Positions 16,898 through 25,053 of a stretch of DNA of 64,000 nt are shown piece after piece. This stretch comes from an uncultured Paracoccaceae bacterium (GTDB lineage: Bacteria > Pseudomonadota > Alphaproteobacteria > Rhodobacterales > Rhodobacteraceae), in the NCBI GenBank assembly GCA_947503775.1, contig CANNFE010000001.1:434001-498000 (forward strand). Reading direction: 5' to 3'. The notes beneath the pieces were generated by a model, which saw only the letters and a list, made by a program, of their open reading frames with translations, made no database searches and was not told the origin of the DNA. The position numbers and the translations under genes are program-made. Numbering within the stretch: position 1 is the stretch's first letter; each line of letters begins with the position of its first letter.

Positions 16898-19249
16898 CTA
16901 GTTCAGGAGATTGGGAACGATCGTCACCACCCCCGGGAAGAGGGCCAGCAAAGTCAGGCCGATCACCTGGATGAAAACGAAGGGGATCACTCCCGCATAG
17001 ATATGGCCCGTGGTCACTTCCTTGGGCGCAACGCCCCGAAGATAAAAGAGCGCAAACCCGAAAGGCGGCGTCAGGAAAGAGGTCTGAAGATTGACCGCGA
17101 TCATGATCGTCACCCATTTGGGATCCATCGTACCCCCATAGATCACGGGACCTACGATCGGAACGACGATGTAGATGATCTCAAGAAAATCGAGCACGAA
17201 CCCCAGGATAAAGAGGACCAGCATCACGATCAGAAAAACCGTGAATTCGTTGTCAAAGCTTCTGAGGAATTGCTGGATGTAATGCTCTCCGCCGAAAGAG
17301 ATCACGACGAGGTTCAGCAACTGAGAGCCGATAAGGATCGTAAAGACCATGCTCGTGACCTTGGCCGTCTCGCGCACAACCGGTGTCAGAACGCCGCCGA
17401 GCCAAAGGACGGCGCAGCTGTAAAGAATGCCGAACATGGCGAAGAGAAAGCAGCTGAAAGCCGCAAGGAAGGCTGCCCAGCTTTGGAAATCCGCGCCAGG
17501 CCGGTTCACGCGCAGGTCGAAATTCACTCCGATGAGGATCATCGTCACGATCGCAAGCGTCGTCAGAATGACGATTATACCCGACCGATCCTGGTCCTTG
17601 AGGCGTCTGTAGGCCGCCAGAAGAAGCGCTCCGCCGGCGCCGAGCGCGGCGGCGGGTGTGGGGTTGGTGATGCCTCCAAGGATCGAGCCGAGAACCGCGA
17701 CGATCAGAACGAGAGGCGGGAAAACGACGCGCAAAAGCTCGTTCCGGCCCAGCAGAACCGCCGCCTTGGCGCAGCCGTAAAGAGCGAGCATCAGCGGGAT
17801 GGCGAGGATTAGCGTTCGCACTCCCGGCCGCATGGTCGGCCCCATCAGGACGATGTCCGCGATAAGAGCGAGAACAATACCGATCCCGCCGATGATCAGC
17901 GGCCTTGGATCAGCGGTCGGGGCAACCCCGCGCGCAACCGTCAGCCACAGGGCGAGCAAAAGGAACCCGACGGCGAGCCCCGTGCCGATGGGTGGTGCGT
18001 TGTCGATCCGCGCCTGCATCCGTTCGAGCCGTTCTTCGGGCGTGAGCTCTCTGGCCTGCTCGACGCCGCCGGCCTCGTTGATGGCGGCCTGCTCGGCCAA
18101 GGCAGTATCCCAGGCGCTCTGCCCATGCAGCTCGATCATGGCCTCCGCACATTGGGGCGAGACATTCGTGCGCAACGACGCGGATTGACCGGCATCCGAA
18201 AAGCTGTCGACGCGAATGGACTGGCTGCCGACGATATTGACCTGCCCCAAAGCGATCACGCCGATGATCAGGGCGGCAGGAATACCGAGGAACCAGGTGA
18301 GCGCCTCGTTCCGGGTGATAATCTCACCATTGGCGCTGCCCATCTCGACCGCGGGCGCTTTGGACGGATTGAGCAGCGCATATCCAAACGCATAGAGGCC
18401 GTAGAGAAGCGCAAGCAGGATCCCCGGCAGCAATGCCGCCTGAAAGAGCGTTCCAACCGAGACGACTGCAGGCTCGCCCAGATAGGTCAGCGCATCCGAA
18501 CAGCCGACATCCTGCGCGCGCTGTTCCTGGGCGGCCGAGTAGAGATCCCCGGCCAAGGTGCCCAGAAGAACGATGACGATGGAGGGCGGAATGATCTGCC
18601 CCAGCGTACCGGAGGCGGCAATCACGCCCGTGGAAAGCTGCGGCGAATACCCGTTCTTGAGCATTGTCGGCAGCGACAGAAGGCCCATCGTCACCACGGT
18701 CGCCCCGACGATGCCGGTCGAGGCGGCAAGGAAAGCGCCCACAACGACGACCGAAACGGCCAGACCGCCGGGCAGCGGGCCAAAGACCCGGGCCATGGTC
18801 TTGAGAAGATCGTCGGCGATCCGCGACCGCTCCAGCGTGATGCCCATCAGAACGAACATCAGAACGGCCAAAAGCGTCTCGATGGATTGACCGGCCAGCA
18901 CGCGTTCGTTGATGCGGTTCACGATAAAGGAGACATTGCGGTCCAGCGCCGTCTCCCAGCCCTGAATGAAAACAGGCTCTCCGATCCGCGGCAGGTCTGG
19001 GTATCGGAAAACCGATATCGTGTCGGGTCTCAATCCCTCAGCGACAAGAGCCCTATACTGCTCGGACGAGGTATCGATAGCCTGATGGATCAGCAGGCCC
19101 GCGCTGTCGAGCGCCGCTATGATGGCAAAGGAGATGATGGCAGAGCCACCAATGGCAAAGGCCACCGGAAAACCCGACAGGATCCCGGCAAAGAGCGTCA
19201 GAAAGACGATGAGGAGCCCGATTTCAACTCCGTCTAGACCGAATAGCAT
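16898..19249 (-). CDS. oversized TRAP transporter large permease (DctM type)
   Basis: The N-terminus (GVEIGLLIVFLTLFAGILSGFPVAFAIGG) and later blocks such as GAFLAASTGIVGATVVTMGLLSLPTML, GQIIPPSIVIVLLGTLAGD, IPFVFIQVIGLTLLALFPG identify a DctM permease. At 783 residues it is almost twice the usual 425-460. Extra sequence includes a loop near residues 55-110, another near 240-265 (CSDALTYLGEP), and a long soluble segment around 355-430 (SPQCAEAMIELHGQSAWDTAL, LTPEERLERMQARI), followed by additional membrane helices. It lies downstream of its dctQ by 12 bases. Large DctM forms of this kind go with TakP-like receptors; function of the insert is unknown. Confidence 0.88.
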   Translation of the reverse strand: MLFGLDGVEIGLLIVFLTLFAGILSGFPVAFAIGGSAIISFAIIAALDSAGLLIHQAIDTSSEQYRALVAEGLRPDTISVFRYPDLPRIGEPVFIQGWETALDRNVSFIVNRINERVLAGQSIETLLAVLMFVLMGITLERSRIADDLLKTMARVFGPLPGGLAVSVVVVGAFLAASTGIVGATVVTMGLLSLPTMLKNGYSPQLSTGVIAASGTLGQIIPPSIVIVLLGTLAGDLYSAAQEQRAQDVGCSDALTYLGEPAVVSVGTLFQAALLPGILLALLYGLYAFGYALLNPSKAPAVEMGSANGEIITRNEALTWFLGIPAALIIGVIALGQVNIVGSQSIRVDSFSDAGQSASLRTNVSPQCAEAMIELHGQSAWDTALAEQAAINEAGGVEQARELTPEERLERMQARIDNAPPIGTGLAVGFLLLALWLTVARGVAPTADPRPLIIGGIGIVLALIADIVLMGPTMRPGVRTLILAIPLMLALYGCAKAAVLLGRNELLRVVFPPLVLIVAVLGSILGGITNPTPAAALGAGGALLLAAYRRLKDQDRSGIIVILTTLAIVTMILIGVNFDLRVNRPGADFQSWAAFLAAFSCFLFAMFGILYSCAVLWLGGVLTPVVRETAKVTSMVFTILIGSQLLNLVVISFGGEHYIQQFLRSFDNEFTVFLIVMLVLFILGFVLDFLEIIYIVVPIVGPVIYGGTMDPKWVTIMIAVNLQTSFLTPPFGFALFYLRGVAPKEVTTGHIYAGVIPFVFIQVIGLTLLALFPGVVTIVPNLLN

Positions 19250-19261
19250 ACCGTCCGCCCC

Positions 19262-20245
19262 TTATTGCCGTGCGAGATGCTCGGGCGCGGCCATTTCGAC
19301 CTCACCTGGTTCAAGAACGTCTCTGTCGAGATATTTGCCGGCGCTGTCTTCGCCCTCTTTCCACTCCAGGAAGGAGCGGAAGAAAAAGGCAATGCCTTGC
19401 AGAAAGACGAGGCCTGCAAAGGCCACTAGCAGCACTTTGAACAGGAAGTAGGCGTCGAACCCGTTGGGAGAGAAGCCGATTGTCTCGACATTCCAGCGTA
19501 GGGCGCGGCTTTTCATCATCAGCCGATCCAGCGTGTCCGATGCCGATGGGTTCGGTGTCACCAGGTGGCGCCAGAGGAAGAACCAGCCATAGAGCCAGAC
19601 TAGGATGGCAACTGGCATCATGAAGACCAGCGAGCCAAACATATCGATGACCCGCTTGGCCCGGTGGCCAATGGCGGAATAGACCAGATCGACGCGCACA
19701 TGGCCGCCTTGCACGAAGGTGTAGGTGCAGCACAATGTCACCACGAGCGCGTTCTCGAACTTCAGCATTTCAGCCCACCAGCTGATATCCTTTGTGAAGG
19801 AGGTGCCGATACCGAGTGAGATCTGCGACGCCGTGAAAATCCGCTGCATGAAAACGATAAGGATCTGCTGGAGCACCATCAGAAGACCGGCCCAGGCGAA
19901 GATGCGACCGATCAGGTTCGCCCCTCCTTCGAGGCCTCGCACGACGCCCCACATGAATTCATTTCGGATGAACCCGATGATCGCGATCACCAATACGATC
20001 AGCAGCACCGCAAAGAAAAATTCGACCGAGCCGCCGAAGTAGATGAAACGCATGAGCGCTTCTTTGTCAGACCAGTTGAGCCAGGCCGCAGGCTGCGCGA
20101 GTGCCGCGCCTATGTTGTAGAAGGCTTCAAGAAGATTGCCGAAAAACCACTGTATCGCGCCGCTCTCTTGAAATGCATCCAGACAGCTGAGCGTGTCTTC
20201 ATCGCGGGCCCGAAAAAATCCGGTGCAGGCGGTTTCGTTTTCCAT
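19262..20245 (-). CDS. TRAP transporter small permease (long DctQ type)
   Basis: The start at ATG 20245 gives 327 residues, longer than usual for DctQ because of an N-terminal extension of about 100 residues that contains its own membrane segment (FFFAVLLIVLVIAIIGFIR). The core has the DctQ features: IFAWAGLLMVLQQILIVFMQR, TLCCTYTFVQGGHVRVDLVYSAIG (HVRVD signature) and FGSLVFMMPVAILVWLYGWFF. It lies between the receptor gene and the oversized DctM gene, 12 bases from the latter, so the two oversized subunits form a matched pair. The weakly G-rich stretch GGGGGC precedes the start. Confidence 0.88.
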   Translation of the reverse strand: MENETACTGFFRARDEDTLSCLDAFQESGAIQWFFGNLLEAFYNIGAALAQPAAWLNWSDKEALMRFIYFGGSVEFFFAVLLIVLVIAIIGFIRNEFMWGVVRGLEGGANLIGRIFAWAGLLMVLQQILIVFMQRIFTASQISLGIGTSFTKDISWWAEMLKFENALVVTLCCTYTFVQGGHVRVDLVYSAIGHRAKRVIDMFGSLVFMMPVAILVWLYGWFFLWRHLVTPNPSASDTLDRLMMKSRALRWNVETIGFSPNGFDAYFLFKVLLVAFAGLVFLQGIAFFFRSFLEWKEGEDSAGKYLDRDVLEPGEVEMAAPEHLARQ

Positions 20246-20310
20246 GGTAAAGCCCCCGATAGAACAAGGCCGCTCCAAGCACTATGTGCATCCCTGCGGT
20301 CTTGTTTTTC

Positions 20311-20342
20311 GTCAGGCCCTTCCCGGATGGAAAGGGCCTGAC
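20311..20342 (-). terminator. hairpin between receptor and permease genes of the second TRAP operon
   Basis: GTCAGGCCCTT and AAGGGCCTGAC pair over 11 bp around a ten-base centre. It lies between dctP and dctQ with no T-run on the transcribed strand. It probably reduces or shields transcription so that receptor outnumbers permease. Confidence 0.55.
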
Positions 20343-20372
20343 GCGATCGTCGTGCGGATTTTATCCGGGCAA

Positions 20373-21455
20373 TCAGCCCAGGATACGATCCCGCTGGGTC
20401 CGGTACACACCCTCGGAGCGCGTGATCCAGTTGGAAGAGGAGCGCATCGACTCCATCGCACTTCCATGGATCTGAGCGTAAAGCTCGTCATCCATATACT
20501 GGTTGAGCGTTTCCTCAGCCGCAGTGCCCATCGCATCCCAGACGCTGTCGGGGAATTCGAGGATCTTCACACCACCGGACTGCAGACGCTGAAGCGCCGA
20601 ACCATTGTTGGCGAGGAACTGAGCAAGGTTCCATTGGTGCGCTTCGGCGCTGGCGATCTCGATGATCTTCTGCTGCGCGGGTGTCAGCTCGTCAAAGACG
20701 TCGCGGTTCGTCGCAAGCGACAGACCTGCGCCGGGCTCGTGGAAGCCTGCAGCATAGTAAAACTGCGTGATTTCCTGGAAACCGGCCTTTTCGTCGGCCC
20801 AGGGTCCGATCCATTCGGTGCCGTCGATCGCACCCGAAGCGAGCGCTTGATAGACTTCCGCACCCGGAAGGTTCTGAACCGATGCACCCATCTTGCCAAG
20901 TGCTTCGCCGCCAAGACCCGGCATCCGGAACTTCAGACCGTTGAAATCGCCCGGTCCGGTAATCTCCTGACGGAACCAGCCGCCAGCCTGCGCACCCGTG
21001 TTGCCCGCCAGGAACGACTTCAGACCGAAGATCTGACCCAGTTCGTCGTGCAGGTCCATGCCGCCGCCGAAATGATACCAATTGGTCAATTCCTGCGCTG
21101 TCATGCCGAAGGGCACGGCGGTAAAGAACGCGTAGCCCGGGTGCTGACCGACGAAGTAGTAGTCAGCGCCATGATACATGTCCGCCTGACCGGCGGTCAC
21201 GGCGTCGAAAACTTCGAATGCGCCAACGAGCTCGCCGGCGGCTTTGACGTCGATGGTCAGCTGGCCATCGGACATTTCGGTAATCGTGTCGGCGACACGT
21301 TGAGCCGCATCAAAGACGCCAGCAAGTCCGCGGCCCCACGTGGTGACCATGGTCAATGTGCGATTGCCCTGTGCGTAAGCCGGTGCTGCCAGCGTGGTCG
21401 CTGCTGCTGCCGAGCCGCCCAGAGCCGACGTCTTCAGAAAAGAACGACGATCCAT
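20373..21455 (-). CDS. TRAP transporter substrate-binding protein, TakP-like (2-oxoacid type)
   Basis: The start at ATG 21455 has GGGAGG upstream and begins MDRRSFLKTSALGG, a twin-arginine export signal ending near APAYAQ; the product is 360 residues. The mature protein resembles TakP of Rhodobacter sphaeroides, the receptor for 2-oxoacids such as pyruvate: DMYHGADYYFVGQHPGYAFF, FHFGGGMDLHDE-like YHFGGGMDLHDEL, GNTGAQAGGWFRQEI and AIDGTEWIGPWADEKAGF. The substrate is inferred from this resemblance. Two LacI-type palindromes lie upstream (21562 and 21625). Confidence 0.88.
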   Translation of the reverse strand: MDRRSFLKTSALGGSAAAATTLAAPAYAQGNRTLTMVTTWGRGLAGVFDAAQRVADTITEMSDGQLTIDVKAAGELVGAFEVFDAVTAGQADMYHGADYYFVGQHPGYAFFTAVPFGMTAQELTNWYHFGGGMDLHDELGQIFGLKSFLAGNTGAQAGGWFRQEITGPGDFNGLKFRMPGLGGEALGKMGASVQNLPGAEVYQALASGAIDGTEWIGPWADEKAGFQEITQFYYAAGFHEPGAGLSLATNRDVFDELTPAQQKIIEIASAEAHQWNLAQFLANNGSALQRLQSGGVKILEFPDSVWDAMGTAAEETLNQYMDDELYAQIHGSAMESMRSSSNWITRSEGVYRTQRDRILG

Positions 21456-21561
21456 AGGTGGTATCCTCCCATTTTTATAAGAACCTGCCCCCTCCCCCGG
21501 GGACTGGCCAACTCGTTGCAAGTGGCGCGAGACTAGCGTCTGAGACCGGGGTGTAAATAGC

Positions 21562-21576
21562 TGAAAAGCGCTTCCA
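21562..21576. promoter_or_regulatory. second LacI-type palindrome upstream of TRAP dctP
   Basis: TGAAAAGCGCTTCCA is a near-palindrome with an AAGCGCTT core, like catabolite-type LacI operators. It is about 107 bases before the receptor start and differs from the TTAGCG motif at 21625. Confidence 0.4.
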
Positions 21577-21624
21577 TTTGGCGCATTTGCCTGATCTTTC
21601 ATCGATATTTGAAGAGACACCTCA

Positions 21625-21638
21625 TGTTAGCGATCACA
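21625..21638. promoter_or_regulatory. LacI-type operator upstream of TRAP operon
   Basis: TGTTAGCGATCACA matches 12 of 14 positions of TGTTAGCGCTAACA, the palindrome suggested by the edd, fbaB and pdhA sites. It lies about 170 bases before the TRAP receptor gene and 166 bases before the ilv leader peptide. Confidence 0.45.
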
Positions 21639-21803
21639 GACCGCGCCTCGGTCGAAAAGAGCACGCATTTCCAGATTCGGCACTCACATTGACCTGCCTG
21701 AAAGGAAATTGCGAAAAATCGCACGTCTGCGACACAATCTCCAAAGAGCTGTTGACCTTAATGAGGAAGACCGGCATAGCTGCATCTCACGATGGAGAAG
21801 ATG

Positions 21804-21851
21804 ATGAAGCTCGTACTCATTCTTGTAGGACAAAGGCGCATGGGTCGATAA
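21804..21851 (+). CDS. ilv operon leader peptide (attenuation)
   Basis: This gene is too short for the ORF track. Behind GGAGAAG, ATG 21804 (or ATG 21801, giving MMKLVLILVGQRRMGR) encodes a 15-residue peptide with six branched-chain residues in a row, LVLILV. It ends at TAA 21851, just before a terminator hairpin and about 110 bases before ilvI. This is the classical arrangement of branched-chain amino-acid attenuation: scarcity of Leu, Val or Ile tRNA stalls the ribosome here and lets transcription enter ilvIH. The call rests on position, composition and the paired RNA structures. Confidence 0.85.
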   Translation: MKLVLILVGQRRMGR

Positions 21852-21905
21852 TCGACAACCAGACCGGTTCCCATGCGCCCCCGATACAATCGGGGGCTTT
21901 TTTTT
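21835..21905 (+). promoter_or_regulatory. ilv attenuator (antiterminator and intrinsic terminator)
   Basis: GGCGCATGGG (21835-21844, inside the leader codons) is perfectly complementary to CCCATGCGCC (21870-21879). The second block overlaps the 5' arm of the terminator GCCCCCGAT-ACA-ATCGGGGGC (21877-21897), which is followed by eight T (21898-21905). The two pairings compete: a ribosome stalled at the LVLILV codons leaves 21835-21844 free and favours antitermination, and one at the stop codon covers it and favours termination. Confidence 0.85.
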
Positions 21906-21959
21906 GCCCAACGCATGTATGATGACGCGCAAAACTGACGACAAACGGAGATCTTCAAG

Positions 21960-23705
21960 ATGACACGTCAGATGACCGGAGCAAAAATGGTGGTTCAAGC
22001 GCTGAAGGATCAGGGCGTGGACACGGTATTTGGATATCCCGGTGGCGCTGTCCTTCCGATCTATGACGAGATTTTCCAGCAGAACGAGATCCAGCATATC
22101 CTTGTCCGGCACGAGCAAGGTGCGGTCCACGCCGCCGAAGGCTATGCCCGCTCGACCGGAAAGCCGGGCGTTGCGCTGGTCACGTCCGGCCCCGGGGCGA
22201 CCAATGCGGTCACCGGCCTCACGGATGCCTTGATGGATTCGATCCCGATCATCGTGCTGACCGGGCAGGTTCCGACTTTCATGATCGGCTCCGATGCCTT
22301 TCAGGAGGCCGACACAGTCGGGATCACCCGCCCCTGCACCAAGCACAATTGGCTGGTCAAAGAGACCGACCGTCTGTCCGCCACGATCCACGAAGCGTTC
22401 CATGTCGCAACCCACGGCCGTCCGGGGCCGGTTCTGATCGACATTCCCAAGGATGTTCAATTCGCAACGGGCGCCTACAGCCCGGCCCATGCGGTCGAAA
22501 CGCATTACGCTCCGCGGACCGACGGCGATCCCGAGGCGATCGATGCGCTCGTCGACCTGATAGAGACAGCGACGCGCCCTGTCTTCTATACGGGCGGCGG
22601 CGTCATCAATTCAGGCCCCGAGGCGAGCCAGCTGCTTCGCGAGCTTGTCGCCGAAACCGATTTTCCGATCACCTCGACCCTGATGGGGCTCGGCGCCTAT
22701 CCCGCTTCCGGCAAGAACTGGCTGGGCATGCTGGGGATGCACGGCCTCTACGAGGCCAACATGGCGATGCATGACTGCGATCTCATGATCAATATCGGCG
22801 CCCGTTTCGATGACCGCATCACGGGGCGCACCGATGCGTTCAGTCCCAAATCGAAAAAGGCGCATATCGATATCGATCCCTCCTCGATCAACAAGGTCAT
22901 CCATGTCGATGTCCCGATCCTGGGCGATGTCGCGACCGTGCTGAAGGCCGTTCTGGCGCGCTGGAAAGAGCGTGGATCGAAAACCGCCGATATCAGCGCG
23001 TGGTGGGACGAGATCAAGGAATGGCGCAAGATCAACTGCCTGGCCTTCACCCAGGAAGGTCCGTCGATCAAACCGCAATACGCTCTGGAACGGCTCGAGG
23101 CGCTGACGAAGGATCATGATCGGTACATCTGCACCGAGGTCGGCCAGCACCAGATGTGGGCCGCGCAGTATCTTGGCTTCGAAGAGCCGAACCGATGGAT
23201 GACCTCCGGCGGGCTCGGGACGATGGGCTACGGTCACCCCGCCTCCATCGGCGTGCAACTGGCACATCCCGATGCGCTCGTCATCAATGTCGCGGGCGAG
23301 GCGTCCTGGCTGATGAACATGCAGGAGATGGGAACGTCGGTCCAATACCGCCTGCCCGTCAAACAGTTCATCCTGAATAACGAGCGGCTCGGCATGGTGC
23401 GCCAATGGCAGGAGCTGCTGCATGGCGAGCGCTATTCGCAAAGCTGGTCTGAGGCCCTGCCCGACTTCGTCAAACTGGCCGAGGCCTTTGGGGCCAAGGG
23501 GATCATGGTGTCGGACCCCGCCGATCTGGACGACGCGATCCAAGAGATGATCAATCACGACGGCCCGGTTCTCTTCGATTGCCTGGTGGAGAAACACGAG
23601 AACTGCTTCCCAATGATCCCCTCGGGCAAAGCGCATAACGAGATGCTGCTTGCCAATGCTCAGACCCAAGGTCAGATCACGGCCACGGGGGCAGTGCTTG
23701 TCTAG
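21960..23705 (+). CDS. ilvI: acetolactate synthase large subunit
   Basis: This is the catalytic ThDP-dependent subunit that makes acetolactate or acetohydroxybutyrate for valine, leucine and isoleucine. The length is 581 residues. Domain order is standard: N-terminal pyrimidine-binding domain with the catalytic glutamate in VRHEQGAVHAAEGYARSTG, the central FAD/transhydrogenase-like domain (PVFYTGGGVINSG), and the C-terminal diphosphate-binding domain. In the last, the metal motif reads GEASW with NN 24 residues later, so Glu replaces the usual Asp of GDG. It is controlled by the attenuator upstream. Its partner ilvH is separated by two unrelated genes. Confidence 0.96.
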   Translation: MTRQMTGAKMVVQALKDQGVDTVFGYPGGAVLPIYDEIFQQNEIQHILVRHEQGAVHAAEGYARSTGKPGVALVTSGPGATNAVTGLTDALMDSIPIIVLTGQVPTFMIGSDAFQEADTVGITRPCTKHNWLVKETDRLSATIHEAFHVATHGRPGPVLIDIPKDVQFATGAYSPAHAVETHYAPRTDGDPEAIDALVDLIETATRPVFYTGGGVINSGPEASQLLRELVAETDFPITSTLMGLGAYPASGKNWLGMLGMHGLYEANMAMHDCDLMINIGARFDDRITGRTDAFSPKSKKAHIDIDPSSINKVIHVDVPILGDVATVLKAVLARWKERGSKTADISAWWDEIKEWRKINCLAFTQEGPSIKPQYALERLEALTKDHDRYICTEVGQHQMWAAQYLGFEEPNRWMTSGGLGTMGYGHPASIGVQLAHPDALVINVAGEASWLMNMQEMGTSVQYRLPVKQFILNNERLGMVRQWQELLHGERYSQSWSEALPDFVKLAEAFGAKGIMVSDPADLDDAIQEMINHDGPVLFDCLVEKHENCFPMIPSGKAHNEMLLANAQTQGQITATGAVLV

Positions 23706-23718
23706 TAAAGGTGATCGG

Positions 23719-24573
23719 ATGAGCGAGACATCGACCCTCGAACAGAAAGAGATCGTGACCGTAGACACCTGCTTCGGTCCGATCGAAGCCTATGAGAACG
23801 ACCTCATCACCGAACATCTCGAGCAATTCGGGAATCTCACCAGACCAGAATTCGCCTTCGCAACGAGTGTCGTGACGCCCCACACCAAGATGTTCGATCT
23901 TGGCGCGCATATCGGCACGTTCTCGATGACAGCCATGGCCAAGATGTCCTCCAGAGCGCAGATCTTGGCGGTCGAGGGAAGCCCTGCCACCGCGGCTATT
24001 TTAAGTCGAAATATCAACCGTCTAACGCTGACGGCGAGTGGAACCCAGATCGATGAGCGACCGCACGTTACGGTCTTAAACGCCCTAATGGTCCCGTCCC
24101 GAGACCGGTTCTCCCTGGCAGAGAACGAGACCAATACCGGCGCCAGCAGGCTTTCTCTGGAACAACACGGGGCAGGTTCCGAAACAGAGATCCCGCAGTT
24201 CGGGATCGATCAGCTTGTCGAGAAATATTTCCGGCCCGATTACATCAAGATCGACCTGGAGAGTATAGAAGGTCTGCTTCTTGGCTCCTCCACATATGTT
24301 TCAGCGACCAAGCCGCTGATCTACATGGAAGTTGCCAGACATGCGATGGGCAGTTTCGGAACAAAACTGACTGACCTCGATGCGTTCATGAAGAAGCTCG
24401 GATACGTCTTTTACGTGAACGATTTCGACCGAAACGGCCCTCATGACATCTTCAGAGTTCGCCGCATCAACGATCTTGCAACATATAGAAAGTTCTTCGA
24501 CGTCCTATGCGTGCCCGAAAGCAGCGAGTTGAGCGGTACCTTTAGCCGGTATTTCGGGACGCGAGGCTGCTGA
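23719..24573 (+). CDS. FkbM family SAM-dependent methyltransferase
   Basis: This 284-residue protein starts at ATG 23719 behind AAAGGTG, 13 bases after ilvI. It shows the FkbM methyltransferase arrangement: SAM-binding MFDLGAHIGTFSMTAMA near residue 67, AVEGSPATAAILSRNI, and the family block DYIKIDLESIEGLLLG, which corresponds to the usual KIDVEG motif. One line counted inside is 50% G+C against 58% in ilvI, so it may be a later insertion. The target is unknown (FkbM members methylate sugars, polyketides or lipids). It lies inside the ilv operon without an obvious metabolic link. Confidence 0.82.
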   Translation: MSETSTLEQKEIVTVDTCFGPIEAYENDLITEHLEQFGNLTRPEFAFATSVVTPHTKMFDLGAHIGTFSMTAMAKMSSRAQILAVEGSPATAAILSRNINRLTLTASGTQIDERPHVTVLNALMVPSRDRFSLAENETNTGASRLSLEQHGAGSETEIPQFGIDQLVEKYFRPDYIKIDLESIEGLLLGSSTYVSATKPLIYMEVARHAMGSFGTKLTDLDAFMKKLGYVFYVNDFDRNGPHDIFRVRRINDLATYRKFFDVLCVPESSELSGTFSRYFGTRGC

Positions 24574-24660
24574 AATGCTAAGTCTAAGCTTCAACGTGGC
24601 CATAGCAATTCGCCTCAGTCAAGATTTGCAGCTCCCTCAGCAGTCCGGGGTCCCGAAGAG

Positions 24661-25050
24661 ATGATCGAGAAGAAAGATCGCTCCAAGGGTTTCGACCCCG
24701 CAAGGCGCAAAGCAAAAGACAATGCGCGTCAACGCAAGATCGCGGCCAACAGCTCTGACAAGGCCGCCCGCAAGCATGCCAGAAAGCTAAAGGCAATGGA
24801 GAACCGTCGTATCAGGCGGATCGGAAAGGTCGGTCTTGCGGAACGTCCTGAAGAATATGCGGATGCCCTTCGCCCTTCCCATCGCCATAAAGACAGACAC
24901 TGGGGCACCGAGAACGCAGCCAAACGCAGAGCACAGCGCACCGAAGAGCGCGCTTTACTTGATGAAACAGCTGGTCAGCCCCCCTCCGGCCGAAGCCGCG
25001 TTTCGCTGATCCGAATGGGTTTGCGGAACTATAACAAGGAAGAAGAATGA
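24661..25050 (+). CDS. small highly basic protein of unknown function
   Basis: This 129-residue protein, from ATG 24661, is dominated by Lys and Arg (KDRSKGFDPARRKAKDNARQRK, AARKHARKLKAMENRRIRRI) with no membrane segment or signal peptide. The composition suggests nucleic-acid or ribosome binding, but no family is recognised. It ends three bases before the ilvH start, and its 3' end carries the AAGGAAGAAG ribosome-binding site of ilvH, so the two are translationally linked. Whether it affects ilvH is unknown. Confidence 0.6.
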   Translation: MIEKKDRSKGFDPARRKAKDNARQRKIAANSSDKAARKHARKLKAMENRRIRRIGKVGLAERPEEYADALRPSHRHKDRHWGTENAAKRRAQRTEERALLDETAGQPPSGRSRVSLIRMGLRNYNKEEE

Positions 25051-25053
25051 GAT

